From: Sipunculus nudus
Lineage: Eukaryota; Annelida; Sipuncula; Golfingiida; Sipunculidae
DNA: 64,000 bases
Reading direction: 5' to 3'
Assembly (NCBI GenBank): GCA_026874595.1
Contig: CM049312.1
Location: forward strand, 74,000,429 to 74,064,428
Every line of letters begins with the position of its first letter. Position 1 is the first letter of the stretch. Shown here in pieces: positions 12,236 through 25,894 of the stretch. The notes beneath the pieces are model-generated. The model was not told where the DNA came from, searched no databases, and saw only the letters and a program-made list of their open reading frames with translations. Made by a program: the position numbers and the translations under genes.

Positions 12236-13189
12236 TAGGAATCCTGGATTATTTGAACAATTCAGAAGGCTTCCAATGTGTTGAAATTTTTGATTGTCTG
12301 AACAACTCAGAGGACCACCAATGAGTTAAGACAGTTGATCCTCAAGGATAATGAACAATAGTTAACAATTAATGTATAAACAATGCTAAATTCAGTTTAA
12401 GATAACAGTGTTTTAAGACAGCAATTATTGGTTTGTCTATGTGGTTCATCCTCAAGAGACAAGATTGACAAATAAGACCTCAAACCATATCAGTGCTGAG
12501 AGTCAAATCAGGCAGCAATTACCATCACCAATGCTGCATCAATAACCAGTCTGCATAAAATTACAAGAATACTTCACACATAAAGCTTTCATATATATCA
12601 ATCTATATCCCAGAAGTCAACAGTGTTTCTGTGGGTGACCAGTTCAGCTGCTCTCATTGGTGGGAATAAAATAGCACAAATAGAAATAAAGATGCAACAG
12701 GTCACATTTAAGGTTGCATGGGTCTATATTATATTTGCATTCAGGGCAGATGGTGGTGGCTGAATTTACAGTGTTTACGGTATCCCTGAGGACGGATAAA
12801 ACGTTTGTGTACCGTTAATACTGTTCTGCTGTGGTGTGATGGATGAAGCAGTATCCTTTATAATGGTTGTGGTCCAGGCACACTGATGGTGAACGTAGTC
12901 GTAATCACTCACGCTGCACCTCTGTTTGTGCACACCTCATGGCAGGCATCCTGGCCTAGGGACCAGCCATTGTAGACTTTGCACACTCATCAAACACTTC
13001 CGAAAAAACACAGATATTACACTGCCCAAAGTCAATGGTTAATTCGTGGGATCTGGAACTTCTCAACAGCAAAGACCAATACTTTAAATTTTTTTCCACA
13101 CCAACAACATTAGTTTGTAACATATATTCTGATCAATGATACTCTATGAAAAGCAGAAAACATTATTGTTCAACTGATTCGCTGCCATC

Positions 13190-13320
13190 ACTTTTTGAGG
13201 ATTTTTTTTTTTGCAAATGAAGACCAGGTCCTTGGTAATACGGCTTATCTGTGCTATGGCAAAAATCCCCTGAAAGAATTTTTAAAGGTATGGAAAATGG
13301 ACTAAAATATATTAACCAAT
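13190..13320 (-). repeat. Fragment of the 59880-60420 repeat, inverted
   Basis: On the minus strand TTAGTCCATTTTCCATACC and AGGACCTGGTCTTCATTTGC with a following A-run match 60270-60365. The 80-codon minus frame at 13163-13405 lies across it and is not a gene. Confidence 0.6.
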
Positions 13321-13768
13321 TCAAGAACCTGGGCATATTTATGTATTTCTGAAGCAAGCTTACTAATTCTATATGCTGTTTCTTGACCAGTAAAACAAAA
13401 GACAAAAAATAAATTCATCAGCTTACACATCATTATTATTTGTTCCAAGGGTCTGTAAAAATGTTTTTTTTTTTTTTTTTGTTTATTTCAAATTTAAACC
13501 TTATCTTGAAACAAACATTTTTTGGCAGGAAAGACTCTGGTGACTTGCTGCCTTTCTGATAAGCCAGTGCTATAATATGTGCATCTTGTGTGTCCCTACT
13601 ATAATTAATTTCCAGGGCCAGCCAATCCTAAATCCACATTAACACAATCTGTTTCAGTTAAGAAAGCTGCACAAGCCCCATTATCACAGCCTCATGCAGT
13701 TGTGTCATTACTTGGGCTGTGATACAAATCTCAATACTCTGCTCACGATACATGATAAAATACATACA

Positions 13769-13945
13769 CAGTGAAACCTGTGTAATGGGACCAACCTTGG
13801 GACTGACTAAAAGTGGTCTTAATTCACTGATGGTCTTATTAGATAGGTCAGTTATAAACGATGCGAGGGTTTTCTGTTTACACAAGGCTGGTCTTATTGG
13901 ACAGGTGGTTTTATTAGACAAATGGTCTTTAGACAGGTTCCATTG
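13769..13945. mobile_element. pogo/Tigger-like MITE, 177 bases
   Basis: Starts CAGTGAAACCTGTGTAA and ends TTAGACAGGTTCCATTG, followed by TA. The CAGTGRAACCT type of terminus with TA insertion is that of pogo/Tigger-group MITEs. Open frames on both strands here are by-products of the inverted structure. Confidence 0.7.
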
Positions 13946-15128
13946 TATAATATAATTTGTATAGTATAATGAATTTTCCACTGTATATACAGAAATGTAA
14001 ATAAGCTTGCTATCATTAAATGTATTCAAAACCCATAAATAAAATTGATTTAGAAATAATTAGCCATTAGAATACCACTAAACTCAGTTTTACTGGTGAA
14101 ATTTCACTTTGGAAATCTTACATGGTGATGAGAAACTCTTTTAAATGTCAGATGTTACTTCTCATAGGGTGATTAAATATTGTCAGCATATGGATACAGG
14201 GACATCTGATGCTACTGATACAGTATTTGACTTTATATTATGTTGTATCAGTGGACTGTGAATTGTCACAGCCTTACTTTACTATTACAGACATTTAATT
14301 TTGTATGTACATACATCTGCTCCGGGTAAGAATCTATGCAATTATTTATAAAGACAAAGACCAGCTGGTTCATTTTCATTTGCAAAAGTGTGTTTTATCT
14401 AAGGTTATTAGCTCATTTTTTATGAATACAAAAAAGTTTCAAAGCAAAGCCCTAATGGCACACAGGCTTAATATCTCCAGTTGACTGGTTTTACACAATG
14501 TTATGATTCTGTGTGTGAGTAAATACATTCTTTGTGTTTCTGTTTATCATAACAAGACTGTGTGACCTGATGTCCCATCTTGCACATGTGCAACATTTCT
14601 AAGCATGGAGAAGATACATGAAAGAAGAAACACCGGTTGGGAGCCTGATTTGTGAAGTTGTGTGGTACGACCACCAGGTAGCATGCACTACGTTTATTTA
14701 TAGCACTGCTGATTGCACCCTGTACAAGCTTATGTCCACTTCTGTACAGGAGTAAGCAAAGGGTTTTAGAACAAAATATTGACAAATAAAGTATTACTTT
14801 ATGGAGAACACACTATATTCCTTGTATATTTAATATATCTGATTTGTGAGTAGGTATCTTTTAGATGCAAGGACATAGAGCCATTAGGAATGAAGTGACT
14901 TATTAATATACACTCCAAGCAAGATGTGCAATGACAAGCAATTTCTTGACTGTGGCATAAATCAAAATCAATCCTAAATTTTTAAATAAAAACTTTAAAT
15001 ACTGACAGAATGTTTGATTTGAAAATTTGAAATATCCGGTAGAGCCACTTGTAAAACTCTTGTGAAACTGTAATAAATTAGAATTTAAGTCTTTTTTTCA
15101 ATATCAATATTTTAGCAATAATTTGTCA

Positions 15129-15476
15129 TCAAAATGGGCTGATAACCATATGAAGATTTCCGAGAGCAGTCATGCAGCAATACCAACTACCAGTTGCCAT
15201 TGTTGACAATTTACGCATTGGCTTTACAGATGGAAATCTTACATTATAATGCCCCATTACAGGAACTATTGGGCATGGTCTTTTATATTTGACAGCATAA
15301 TTGGGGTTTTGGTTTAAGTGGTGATTATTCACTGCACCAGACACAGACCTGATACAGTTACTTCTCTCTATGGACCATGCTACAATGACCTGACCAAGCA
15401 CACAGCCAATTCTGCTGTGTACATTTATATTTCCATACACTAGTCGGCTGTCAGCAGTCAGAGATGAAAAATACAT
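15129..15476 (-). other. 115-codon open frame, probably chance
   Basis: An open frame of ordinary amino-acid composition without motif, signal peptide or recognisable family. No splice or promoter signals frame it. It is listed only because it is long for AT-rich DNA. Confidence 0.1.
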
Positions 15477-18051
15477 TAGATGCCCCTCTTTAAATAACCA
15501 AACATGACTGGATCAGACACTGCTGCACTATATATTCCATTCCATCCCCCCCCCCCCACCTGTTTTTTCATGATTATTTTTAAGTTAAATAAACTTGCCG
15601 AAACAAACTTGCACCAATGGCAGAAAGAGGAAAAATGCATAATTTTTCTTTTCATACCTTCTTATGAAGGGAACGTTATTCTCTATAGCCTGGTTGACTT
15701 TTCTTGTATATATCTGTGATTCATGGCCTCCCCAACAATCCTTCAGGGATATGGTTATGGCATATTATGCGTTGTAAGCCAAGCACATGGCCACATGCAA
15801 CAGGAGAGTACAAGGCTCGCTGTAAACAGGGGTCGAAAGCTCTTTGATAATTTGTATGTTATTTATCTTTATGTATCTTTTACAAGTTTAATATGACATC
15901 ATCATTATTCTCTGCCATATCCAGTTCATATGTTTGTAGTAAGATTTTGTTACAGAATAGACTTTTACAGCTTCATATAAAATGGTTTTAAATGGTTTAC
16001 AAGTAAATAACATAGGTTATTATTTCCAAAATAATTAATTACACATTTACCTCTTCCTGTCCTGGGTGCGCAAAAGGTTTTGGCATTCTTTGACTTGCCA
16101 AAAATTATTGTGGGAAAAAAACAGGTAGGCAGGGGCAGTGGAACATACTACGCAAGTATTCAAGGCATCATATTCTAAACTGAACAAGGGTTTTGCTGAG
16201 TAGCATTCAACAGCAGTGCTGCAGATTCTTGATTTTTTGGTTGTCCCTAACAGGGTTGGGACAATCACTCTACTCATATAAAATTTATTTCAGTATATTG
16301 GGTTATTGTTAAATCAATATCTGGCATAGGATCTCCTACCTGTAAACTAACAAATCCCAGGGTTTTTGCTATGTGTACAATCTCACTGATCGAGTCAGAC
16401 ACAGTTTAATTGTACATTACATTCCTAGTTCATGGGCTTGGAGCTACTGTTGCATGGCCTAGCATTAAATAATTCAATTAGATGTCAAGCGAGACTTAAA
16501 ATGTGGCTAATACATATACTGAGGGATGAGGATTGTATATTTCAAATCTGCATATATTTGAGAGATTTAATTATGGCTGAATTGTTATTTTATTACTTTT
16601 AAGATATGTATCATTTATTTTCCTCTTTGGCAAACTACTGATTCTATCATGGAAGTATATTTTATTAATGTTTAAACTATGACTTTCTATGTAAAACTGT
16701 CATTTTCATTAACAATCCTGTGTATATCCCAGTATATCAAACATGACCTCTGGTATTATCATCTGGTTTTAATATTCACAGATCTATTACTTAACTAGAA
16801 CCTTTAATTTATAGCCCTACTGGCTTGGCGTAATAGGAACCAAGACAGACATTGGCCTGAGTGTAGTGAGCATAAATTAATCATGGTCCTGTGGTTATTT
16901 GGTTTAAATCCCTATGCCCAAAGTCATTAATCACCACAAAAATTCTACCAAGACAATGGAATCTTTGGTTGTAATGGCAAGAAATGTTCTCTGAATGGCT
17001 GCTGCAGCAACGGTTGCCATAGTTATAGCTATGGCTAGGAAGACGACGAGGTCATCTTGCCTTACCGTCATGGCCTGCGGCATCTAGGAGGATCATTGAT
17101 TTGTCGTAACTGCAACAAGACCAGCCAGCTATTTCAATGAGGATGACTTCAACATAGGACACCACAATGTTTGTGACGGTGGTAGTGTCACGCCACCCAG
17201 TATTGCTCTCTCGCAGCCTCTCTTTAAAACACACTTAACCAAAGTAACGAAAATTGAAGTTTTTTTACTCTGCATATATTTTTCAGGTTTGTACCATGGC
17301 CTCTAGATGGCTCTGTGTACCCAATGAAGAAGCATAATGCTGTAAGATTTTAAAGTGCTGTATTTTATTGATTTTGAGTATAACTAATTAAGTTTATATG
17401 GATATAAAGATACAAGGATTTAAAACACATATAAACTTACTAATTAAGGTCAGGTCAATTACTACTACCACTCATTTCATCATAGGCAATGTCAGGCTTA
17501 GTAGCATTGGTATTAATTAAGGCTTAATACGGAGCAACTGTGACATAGAATTATCAGTAAGATTTTCTTTTTAATGACTATGCATTTAGCTCAGAAATGC
17601 AATCATACACGGCAAGGTCATGCATCATAATCTGTCATCTGGCGTGTCTCCATTCAGGGCTGTTACAATTCACTGGCCCACCGACACCTCACGATACAAA
17701 GTTATCATATCAGTATCTTCACATGTCCCTTTATCGAAACTCACAACAATATAAGGAAATCTGACAGAAAATCTAACATTTAACTAGAGACTGCCAGTAT
17801 ATGAAATTTCAGTCAGCAACCAAGCTGTTTTAAGGTGACACACCACTGATCAGGATCCAGGTAATCAGCAGCTGATTGGCTACTGCAAAACAAACCAGCG
17901 GAACTGACTGATTCATCATTCGTTGCTGGCGGCAACAGCCTGTTGAAAGTGACGACTTTTGCATAGAAGAGCAAATATTTGGAATAGATCCAAATTCTAA
18001 TACTACATAGTATCGTATTGTGAATCATATCATGAATGAAGTATCACAATA

Positions 18052-18574
18052 CAGGGATCGACATTTACAACTGCTCGACTGCCCAGGGCAGGTGACTATG
18101 GTTTTCCGGCAGGTGAAAACCCTTAGTTGCCTGCCCATTAGAGTAGTTGGAGGTTCAACCATTCATTGACATTAATTAAAGTGTAATTATTTATACATGA
18201 GACCAATGTTGATTATGTCAACTGGATGAAAATTGATTCTTTTCCCATATAATAAATTACAGTTTTACTCAAATTTTCAGTTTCAGTGGAATTGTTTCTA
18301 TTGCATTTATTGCCAAAGTATCTACTTTATTCACTGGAAAACAATTTTTTAATAGACATGAACTCTGGGAATAAATATCTAAATATCTGTCAACACCTCT
18401 TGATTGAATGGACTATAAATTATAGGGAACAAGTTCTTAACTAATCAATTTTTATTGAATTTTTTACTCTAATGAAAAAAAAATCGGGCAGGTAACAGAC
18501 ACATTTAGGCAGGTGAATTTTATTGACCAGCTACCCAACTTGGCAGGTGAAAATAAAGTTGGTGTCTAATCCTG
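18052..18574. mobile_element. hAT-type MITE, 523 bases (CAGGGATCGACATT ends)
   Basis: The left end CAGGGATCGACATTTAC is mirrored at the right by GGTGTCTAATCCTG. The interior repeats the motif GGCAGGTGA near both ends. Flanking octamers do not match, so the duplication is lost. Related to 20873-21202. Confidence 0.6.
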
Positions 18575-18904
18575 CAAAACCTATTTTATAAAGAGTTATT
18601 GTGTTATTACAGCAATATTCCTGTTACTAGCTCTGTATGATGCTTCACAAATGCTGCCTTAACCACTTTGTCAATATTTATTTACTGAAAACATTTATTT
18701 ACATAAAACAGTCTCCCATTTACAAATACTGTTGGGACAAGGTATTAAGCTGTAACAGAGAGTTGCTTGTGTTCAATAGGTTAGTATCTGCTTTTCACAA
18801 GACAACCCTTTATCAATAATAACATAGACGTGCCTGAAAGGTGTCTGGTGGAATATCTGGTGGAGTTGAAGTAAAATTGTCCTTTGTGCTGACCCCTGGG
18901 TGAG

Positions 18905-19142
18905 GAATTTGGTACTATCATGGAAAAATGGCCAGGTGGAGGAAGTTGGTACTATCATGGAAAAATAATGGCCAAGTGGAAGAATTTGTCACTATCATGG
19001 AAAAACAATGGCCCGGTGGAGGAATTCGGTACTATCATGGAATAATAATGGCCTGGTGGAGGAATTCGGTACTATCATGGAATAATAATGGCCTGGTGGA
19101 GGAATTTTGTACTATTATTTCATAATAACCTGGTGAAGGAAT
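18905..19142 (+). repeat. 40-base minisatellite, about six units
   Basis: ACTATCATGG recurs at 18914, 18951, 18991, 19031 and 19071 with a degenerate sixth at 19111; the period is 40 bases in the later units. The unit contains AATGGCCTGGTGGAGGAATT. The 65-codon frame through it is not periodic in codons, so it is not coding. Confidence 0.9.
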
Positions 19143-19338
19143 TTAATGTTTTCCACTGGTGTACTTGTTCTTTAATACCATAATTTTTCAAGTCATCTTT
19201 CTTCATTCATAAAGTCATTTGTATAAATTACTCTAAAAGTCATTTGCCAGGTTAAAGAGTCAAGGTTGCATGGCATACAAGATCAGCTCAGGCAATATGG
19301 TTTCACCTGAATGGTTAGAAGAATCGTGACTTTTATGT

Positions 19339-19600
19339 TGAGGTGTAAAAATAGCATCAAATAATCGATGCATTGATTTGCAACCCCTCAATTTATTGTT
19401 ATCTATTCTTAAACTTTGAATTGATTCATTTTGATCATTACTACATTTTTCAGTTACTTGCTAAAATTAACTCATATCCATGGTGCAAAAACTGTTTGTT
19501 TTTAATTAAAAGGAGATTTAAATTTACTACAAAGGAAATAATTGAATAAAGGATTGATTATCTTATTGATTCTAAGGCTCCTCACAATTCATAGGCCTAC
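19339..19600 (+). mobile_element. hAT-type MITE, shortened copy (262 bases)
   Basis: Aligns with both ends of the 34003-34444 element but lacks much of the middle. The flanks TTTTATGT (19331-19338) and CTTTATGT (19601-19608) agree at 7 of 8 positions, consistent with an aged 8-base duplication. Confidence 0.65.
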
Positions 19601-20478
19601 CTTTATGTCATGTGACTGGGTCAAATAGCCAATCATCACCTTAACAGTGCTGACACTTTACGGTAAAACAGTGACACAGGCAGAGGAAGGGCAAAACCAA
19701 ACCAAGCTGGTAAAAGGCCAGCATCAGATCCTGACTGAATACATGCAGGTATTATCAACGTCAGGCTAAACACAGGGTCTGACTGTTCTTCATAAGAAAG
19801 CCTGGCCTTGTCCTGTACTGTCAACCCAGCTCCTGTTTGGCTGAATCAGCCCTGTATGCACAGCACTTTATCTGTCTCACTGAAAAGTAATGTGATACAG
19901 AAGTTCTCTGGGTTTTTGACACATTCCTTCTCCGGCTTGAAAAATGTCAAATTGTTTTCTACCTCTAAGGTAATATAATCAGACCCAAAAAGTCTCCATA
20001 CAAAGTACACTACACAGATTCCCTGACAAGAAACAGTCAGATAGAGCTGATAATTCTTTCACATTGTCCACAGGGTGCCATCCTTCAGCTGATTTCTTGG
20101 CACTGTAATTTAAATGTCTCCTTGTGACCAGTTTTTGCGGCACTTATCCCTCGTGAATTTCTCAGTGTCAGGCAATCTCCTGCTTCATCTATTCTTAATT
20201 GTTTTTTAAAACAGCATTTTCAAGGCTACACTGCCTTTTTATATTCTTTGTGAGGTTTTTAATACTGATCCTGAATTAATACATTATATTAGTTATATTA
20301 TTTTTAATTCCCAACAGAGCTTATTAAAATTTTTTTTATTTTTAACAATAAAATTAAAGAAATAAAAATTCAACAACCAAAATAAAAAAGAAGTCGAGTT
20401 CTGATTGTTTTATACAAGCGATAAACCCATAATTTCTACATACAACCTGTGACATCTGGGTTTTAAGGTCTACACAAA

Positions 20479-20633
20479 ATGGCAGCCACCATCAGTGGTT
20501 TCATGAAACTTGGAAAAATAAACCTGGAAGGATTTGATAAGGGGTCGAGGATGTACTTTCCAAGTATACCAAGGAGAGCATCCAAGCGAGAATTTATCGG
20601 CAGACAGTGTGGGGGCAAGGGGACTTGTAACAG
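20479..20633 (+). other. Possible 5' coding exon with strong splice donor
   Basis: The context ACAAAATGG is followed by 51 open codons (MAATISGFMKLGKINLEGFD, then a basic stretch with PRRASKR and three Cys) that end exactly at the splice-donor consensus AACAG/GTAAAT. The reading frame has more CpG and a less AT-rich third position than its surroundings. If real it would be the first exon of a plus-strand gene nested in the GRK2 intron. I saw no matching acceptor exon downstream and recognise no homologue. Confidence 0.22.
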
Positions 20634-20872
20634 GTAAATTTTACAGTGGAGTAACATTTATTTTAACCACGCCCAAATCCTCAAATTATAGTAGGCCTCA
20701 TGATCCAAAGGTACTGCTGTCACTTTGTCCATATTGCATACATATGATTCAGAGAGTCTGCAAAGTTTCTGATCATTTTGTTAACTGCAATGTAATTGGG
20801 GTCATTGGTCATTTTGTCTCATACATATGCATGAATCAACAGTCCTAAAACAAGGATATATAGCAAAATAAG

Positions 20873-21202
20873 CAGGGCTCAATATTAACAGTTGCCTGCT
20901 TTCCCAACCCATAATTAAGTAAAAGATTTAGAAAATAGTGGTAGAGCAAACAAAACTTGCCTCTTACTTGCCGGACTTGGCAAGTGGATTCAGTATTAAA
21001 CTTTACCTTATATTTCAACACAATTTCCATAACAATTGTAACATATCAACATATTGATAACACAATATATGATTGATTTCCCAAAATACCTGTTAATTTT
21101 CTAACATACAATAAAACTTAACCTGGCCAGGTAGGGCAGGTAAAAGCTAGGTGTTACTTGCCCGTTGGGGCAAACATTTAAAACTAAATGTTGATCTGTC
21201 TG
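20873..21202. mobile_element. hAT-type MITE, 330 bases (CAGGGCTCAATATT ends)
   Basis: Begins CAGGGCTCAATATTAAC and ends AAATGTTGATCTGTCTG, an imperfect inversion. Subterminal GCAAGT/ACTTGCC and GGCAGG motifs resemble those of 18052-18574. No target duplication is detected. Confidence 0.55.
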
Positions 21203-21663
21203 GCCATATCAAGAAGGGCATCAAGACAAGAGAATGAGCTATAAGACATTTCCCTTCAGACTGCTGTTAAAAGAACGCAACACACCGGAGGATTCAGGCT
21301 TCATCTGCAGCGAAAGCCACTGTCCATTATGGTTTGTCAAATTTCAAATGGTTTCATTACTGTCCAAAGGTCATGGAAAGGTCACTGAAGTGTTTTCATT
21401 ACTGGCAGTAGCTTGGAGAGCCCTAGAAGGGGGAGCAGCTAACACTGCACATGATTAGAGTCAATTTGTCGGGATTAGAAAACAGGCGCAGGTAAATAAA
21501 GCAGAAAGGAGGGGGTGTATGCTGTATTTGCTGACAGCCTGTAAACGCTGGTGCAGTGCTGTACAAAGGGTAAGTATGGTCAGGAGATAGTTTATTCCAG
21601 TTCTACAAACCTAACAAACTAGGCCTTAGCCAGGTGCTACAAATCAATGCTGCCAGTCAATCA

Positions 21664-21710
21664 GCCCAGCCCTGGCTCATGCAGCAGGAGCCTCTGATGC
21701 AGGGCTGGGC
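21664..21710 (+). repeat. GC-rich hairpin with 11-base perfect stem
   Basis: GCCCAGCCCTG at 21664-21674 pairs with CAGGGCTGGGC at 21700-21710. Inside, GGCTC and GAGCC can pair as well. It stands out in AT-rich intron. Confidence 0.75.
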
Positions 21711-23552
21711 AGATGCCTGTAACAATGTGTACAGACATGTACAATACCATACACATTCAATCATATGGCACAATGATCATATAAACTTGCTCCTAACTGG
21801 TGGACCCAGGTAATTAAGGTTTGTTTCATGCCATATGGGCAAGGTATATGGGCTCTATTAGCACTGATGCTTGTAAATGACAGACTGAGGCACTAAATAC
21901 AGCATTCATGCTTTAGCAAAATCACATTTACTGAACATGTCTAAATCACTTAGGGGCAGCCCCCAGCAACACTAGGCGTTTACTAATACCAATGGTAATA
22001 CAGCTGACCTTAAATACATAAAACCAAGCAGCCATCACAGACACTAGAAAATCATTCAATCTACATTTACTAGCGCTGTAACGATACAGTAGAAGATGCT
22101 ATTTCAAATTTTGAGAACTGAAATGAACCAAATGTTTGTGAGCATGTTAATTTGCAAAACACCTGGGGAATTTTTTTACTCAGACTGAAATTTTAAAGAA
22201 CATTATGGCATCAAAAAAGAGTCAAGCTAGTAATGCATTTAATTAACATAAACCAGCACTGTGTGGTGGCCCCCGCATAAACAATGTACAAATTATGCTC
22301 TCTCGAATAACCCTTTTTAACCCCATGTTCTTGCAGAATATATTCACACTTGATTTTGAATCAAATGCAATTTACATGATCATGTCTTTTTTGTGAATGA
22401 AGAAACCCTCGCAATATTCACAGAAATGCATGCTCAGTTTTAAGGTATATTTTATCATGATACATATCACAATTTTTTGTTCTCAATACATTTAAAGCCT
22501 AATACAGTTTAGGTGAAAGGCCAATGTTCTTACCCCAACTTATGTATTTGTAATGTACCATAATCTATACAGGGACATCTGACAATGAAGATCTATATAA
22601 TATGTGATATCCCTGTATCAGTACAACAGTCTATTCTTTCTGAAAAGCATTTTACCACCGTCCATGACCAGTCCCCATGAACTCCTGAATGAACAGGGTG
22701 CAGTCTTGAGGTAAAACCTTTTGCCAGGGGTCCTAGTATACAAAACAGGCCAAAGTGTACATGGATCCAGAACCTTAGGGTTAAACTCCAGTACCCTGAA
22801 AATTAAAGAGCAATGCTCTGAACATATGTACTCCTGTCAAATGAAGCCTGGAAAATTTCCTGAAGTTCTGGTTTTTCATAATTATAACATTGATGCTCTC
22901 AGCAATCGACAAATTTTTTAATTTTTAAATTTATAACCTAGTTATAGCCTAATTTAAACTTATATCCTTGAAAACCTTCTCTAACGAGCCACCACTCCTG
23001 GTCCCATGTTATTGCTTCATACATACTTTGAGTAAACACTCGTAAACTTCATTGTTACTGCTGCAGGGATGGACTATTGGAAACAAGCACTTCACTTGAA
23101 AAGTGATCCTGGTTCAAACCCCTGAACGAACACATTCTCCCAAGTTTTTCTCTTATATAAAGCTAAGATTCTATATGCACTGAATGTGGAATGCAGCATG
23201 TGGAACGCATTTAGTGAGATTTCACATGTATCGGCATGGCAACATGCATAATTTTTATATGTCGCTACGGGATACCATGCCAAACATTGTTACATGATTC
23301 TTTTCAGCAGATATACATTTCACATACTGGATCAGCACATATGGAATCTAGCCTTATTTAATCAATCATTATTGATTTTTATCTGCACTACAGCTCCACA
23401 TTCCTTATATATATGGAATCTTAGCTTTAGTCTGATAGTGTCCTAGGTAGTGTTGTCATGATGACTAACTAAGCATGCATTTAGTCAGAAGATATTGAAA
23501 TTGTACTATACCAGGTTCTGCCGTTTTTTTTTCTTTTCTGATAAATTTTTTT

Positions 23553-23945
23553 GTGGAGGTAGCAGAGGTTCTTTTTAAATGCAAACTTAACTATGTAGAT
23601 GTAGTGCGGGCTCTAAATTCCACCCAGCGCAGAGCTCTAACATGTACATCTGCAGAATTCCATTCTGGTTTCAGATTATGTGACAGGGCAGTATTACATG
23701 CTTCCTATCATTTTATATCGTGGTGTCAACTAGGCCCAGTGACTACTGCACCTGCTGGCCCTGGGTGTGCAATCATCCCCATTGCTTGGTCATACAACCA
23801 AGGAACCCTGAAAGGCGCTCCCATTAAGCCTGCAGAGCTCTCACCCTGGGTGGAGGCCAACTGTGAAAAATCTCAATGCCTTGGCTTAGATTTGAACTCA
23901 CGACCACGTTCTGTGCTCCTTCCCTGAGCCACAGAAGCTGGTAAG
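23553..23945 (-). repeat. tRNA-derived SINE, family 2
   Basis: Matches 33341-33724 along its length on the minus strand (GTGGCTCAGGGAAGGAGCAC head, GAGTTCAAATC B box). A 124-codon plus-strand frame across it is accidental. Confidence 0.7.
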
Positions 23946-24649
23946 GGCCTTACATAGACAACATCTGTGACTTTCTCACAGACAGAGGCTAGGCATTTAT
24001 CACAATGCTGTCTGCAAACATCCCAACATAAAAATAAATTATTGAAATTTAGAAAAGGGCTTTTACTGGAAGCATTATTAATTATTCAAAGGAAATGTCA
24101 TGCACACAGCTCAGGAGAAATATTCAAAAACTGCAAACAAAAGAAAAACTGATTTCCATACAATTCAGGTTGTTTTTGTATCAATACTTGCTTCCCTAAG
24201 CCGATTTTATCAAATGACCTACATCAGGCCACCTGGGTAACCAAGGCAACCAGTAACCACAGGCAACCCGACAAGGATGTGGTTTGTGTGCCATGTACCG
24301 GCCACATATATTTATCTTTTTGACAAAGTGGTCTAACCTGTAAAGGGAGATCTTAAAAATGCCATCCTAGCTGAAAAACTTAATAACGTTTTATCCAGGA
24401 GACTTGCACCCAGCAACTAACAGATAAGATTCTGACATGTACCTCAGAATACCTTTGATCAAGAAAAGCCGGAGTCGTACCATGGTATACTTTTTGTAAT
24501 CAGGTATACGGTATGTTACCAACATCTGTTGATAGATCGCAGTGCATTAATATCTTATGTAACAATTTATATATTCAAAAGCAGATTTTTCAAGGTAACA
24601 ATATCATCTGAACACTGCAAGTCATGTGCTCTCAAAGTACTTAACAAGA

Positions 24650-24840
24650 ATTTTCTGTGTGCCTGATTTTATGCTTTTTCTGTGTGCCTGATATTAAGGC
24701 TTTTCTGTGTGCTTGATTTTAAGCCTTTTTCTGTGTGCCTGATTTGTAGTCTCATGTGCAAGAATTTAAGCCTGTTTCTTGTGCAAGTTTAAAGCCTGTT
24801 TCCATGCACCTGGATTTAAGCCTTTAAACTGTGTGTGCAC
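24650..24840 (+). repeat. Degenerate minisatellite, about 30-base unit
   Basis: TTTTCTGTGTGCCTGATTTT-type units repeat four times with good identity (24650-24750) and then decay into CATGTGCAAG/TTTAAGCCTG variants to about 24840. Confidence 0.8.
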
Positions 24841-25894
24841 ATTTTAATGTTGGACTGAATTTCTGCTCTTATGTGGGACTGGAAATAATTAATCATTCAA
24901 ATATATAAAATATGATATGAAACAGGCAAAATTTGGATACCTGACAGTATGTGACCAAATCATCTTACACCCACACATGTTGTTATCTCATAATATAACG
25001 CTCAGTTCTGTAAAACAGAGATTCTATCATTAGGACACCCCTGGTAAAGAGTTACTCAAGTACACGTGGTTTTACTAAATCCTCACACACCCTGGGACTT
25101 GTGTCCCTTATAACCAACCAGGAAGAAACACACAGGATCAGCTATATACTGTTATACATAAAACATGCATTTACTCTTTCATGTCTGGTTTAATGCTTCC
25201 ATTCAAAATATTTAAATTATCCACCTATTGAGGACCATTTAGGTATTAAGGTTGATTCTATTTAGGTACAAACTACAAAGTCAAAAATATTCAAAAACCT
25301 CTCACTGTCATTTTGCATCTCAAGTTTTGTTATGATACCCTTTTAACAAAGAATGTTTCACTTATTTTTTTACTATCGTTACACAAATAAAGGAGCTGTA
25401 CTCATGTGTATACCACTAAATATTTCAGTACTAAATTTACATAAGCCATCTAAAATTAAAAAAGATGCTTTATGTAGGGGTCTTTTTGGATCCATAAGGA
25501 GGATATGTGTTCATCCATGTTCATGACAGTGCTTTGTGTGTGTAGGAATGTGTGTGTGTGTGTTTGTTCACAACATAACTCATGCAGTCATGAATGGAAT
25601 CTCATGAAAGTTTCAGGGCACTCTGGGAATCGGACAATGCAGAATCAATCAGATTTTGGTGTGGATCCCACACATGATCCAGGTCCAGGAACATTACCAA
25701 GGAATATTCACAATTGTACCTTCACTTACACACAAATGAACCTCAAAATATGGACCTATAAGGTGAATGCAAACAAGGGTTGGGGCGCATCCCACAATAG
25801 GGACATCCACATGGTTGAGGCTTGCATTCCTTAGAATGTAGATTTCTAGTTCTGTTTATTTCCATCACCTAAATCTGAATGCAATCTTACACTA

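Larger units (their letters stand above)
11601..18051. other. AT-rich intronic DNA with scattered repeat fragments
   Basis: Outside the listed SINE fragment (12073), the repeat at 13190 and the MITE at 13769 I see no gene. 16960-17240 is less AT-rich, has open frames on both strands (minus 17052-17234) and a short GCCATAG/CTATGGC foldback, but nothing recognisable. Confidence 0.45.
21203..25894. other. Intronic DNA, largely featureless
   Basis: Includes the 21664 hairpin, the SINE at 23553 and the minisatellite at 24650. 21234-21458 has an unrecognised 74-codon plus frame. Short (GT)n near 25540-25562. Confidence 0.45.

Noticed and set aside
17052-17234. Minus-strand frame with ILLDAAGHDG, compared with the kinase ILLDEHGH motif
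   Set aside because: No RDLKPAN before it and nothing kinase-like after it; chance resemblance.
18928-19125. Frame with repeated WKNNG/WNNNG peptide
   Set aside because: The underlying 40-base unit is not a multiple of three, so the apparent peptide repeat is an accident of the minisatellite.
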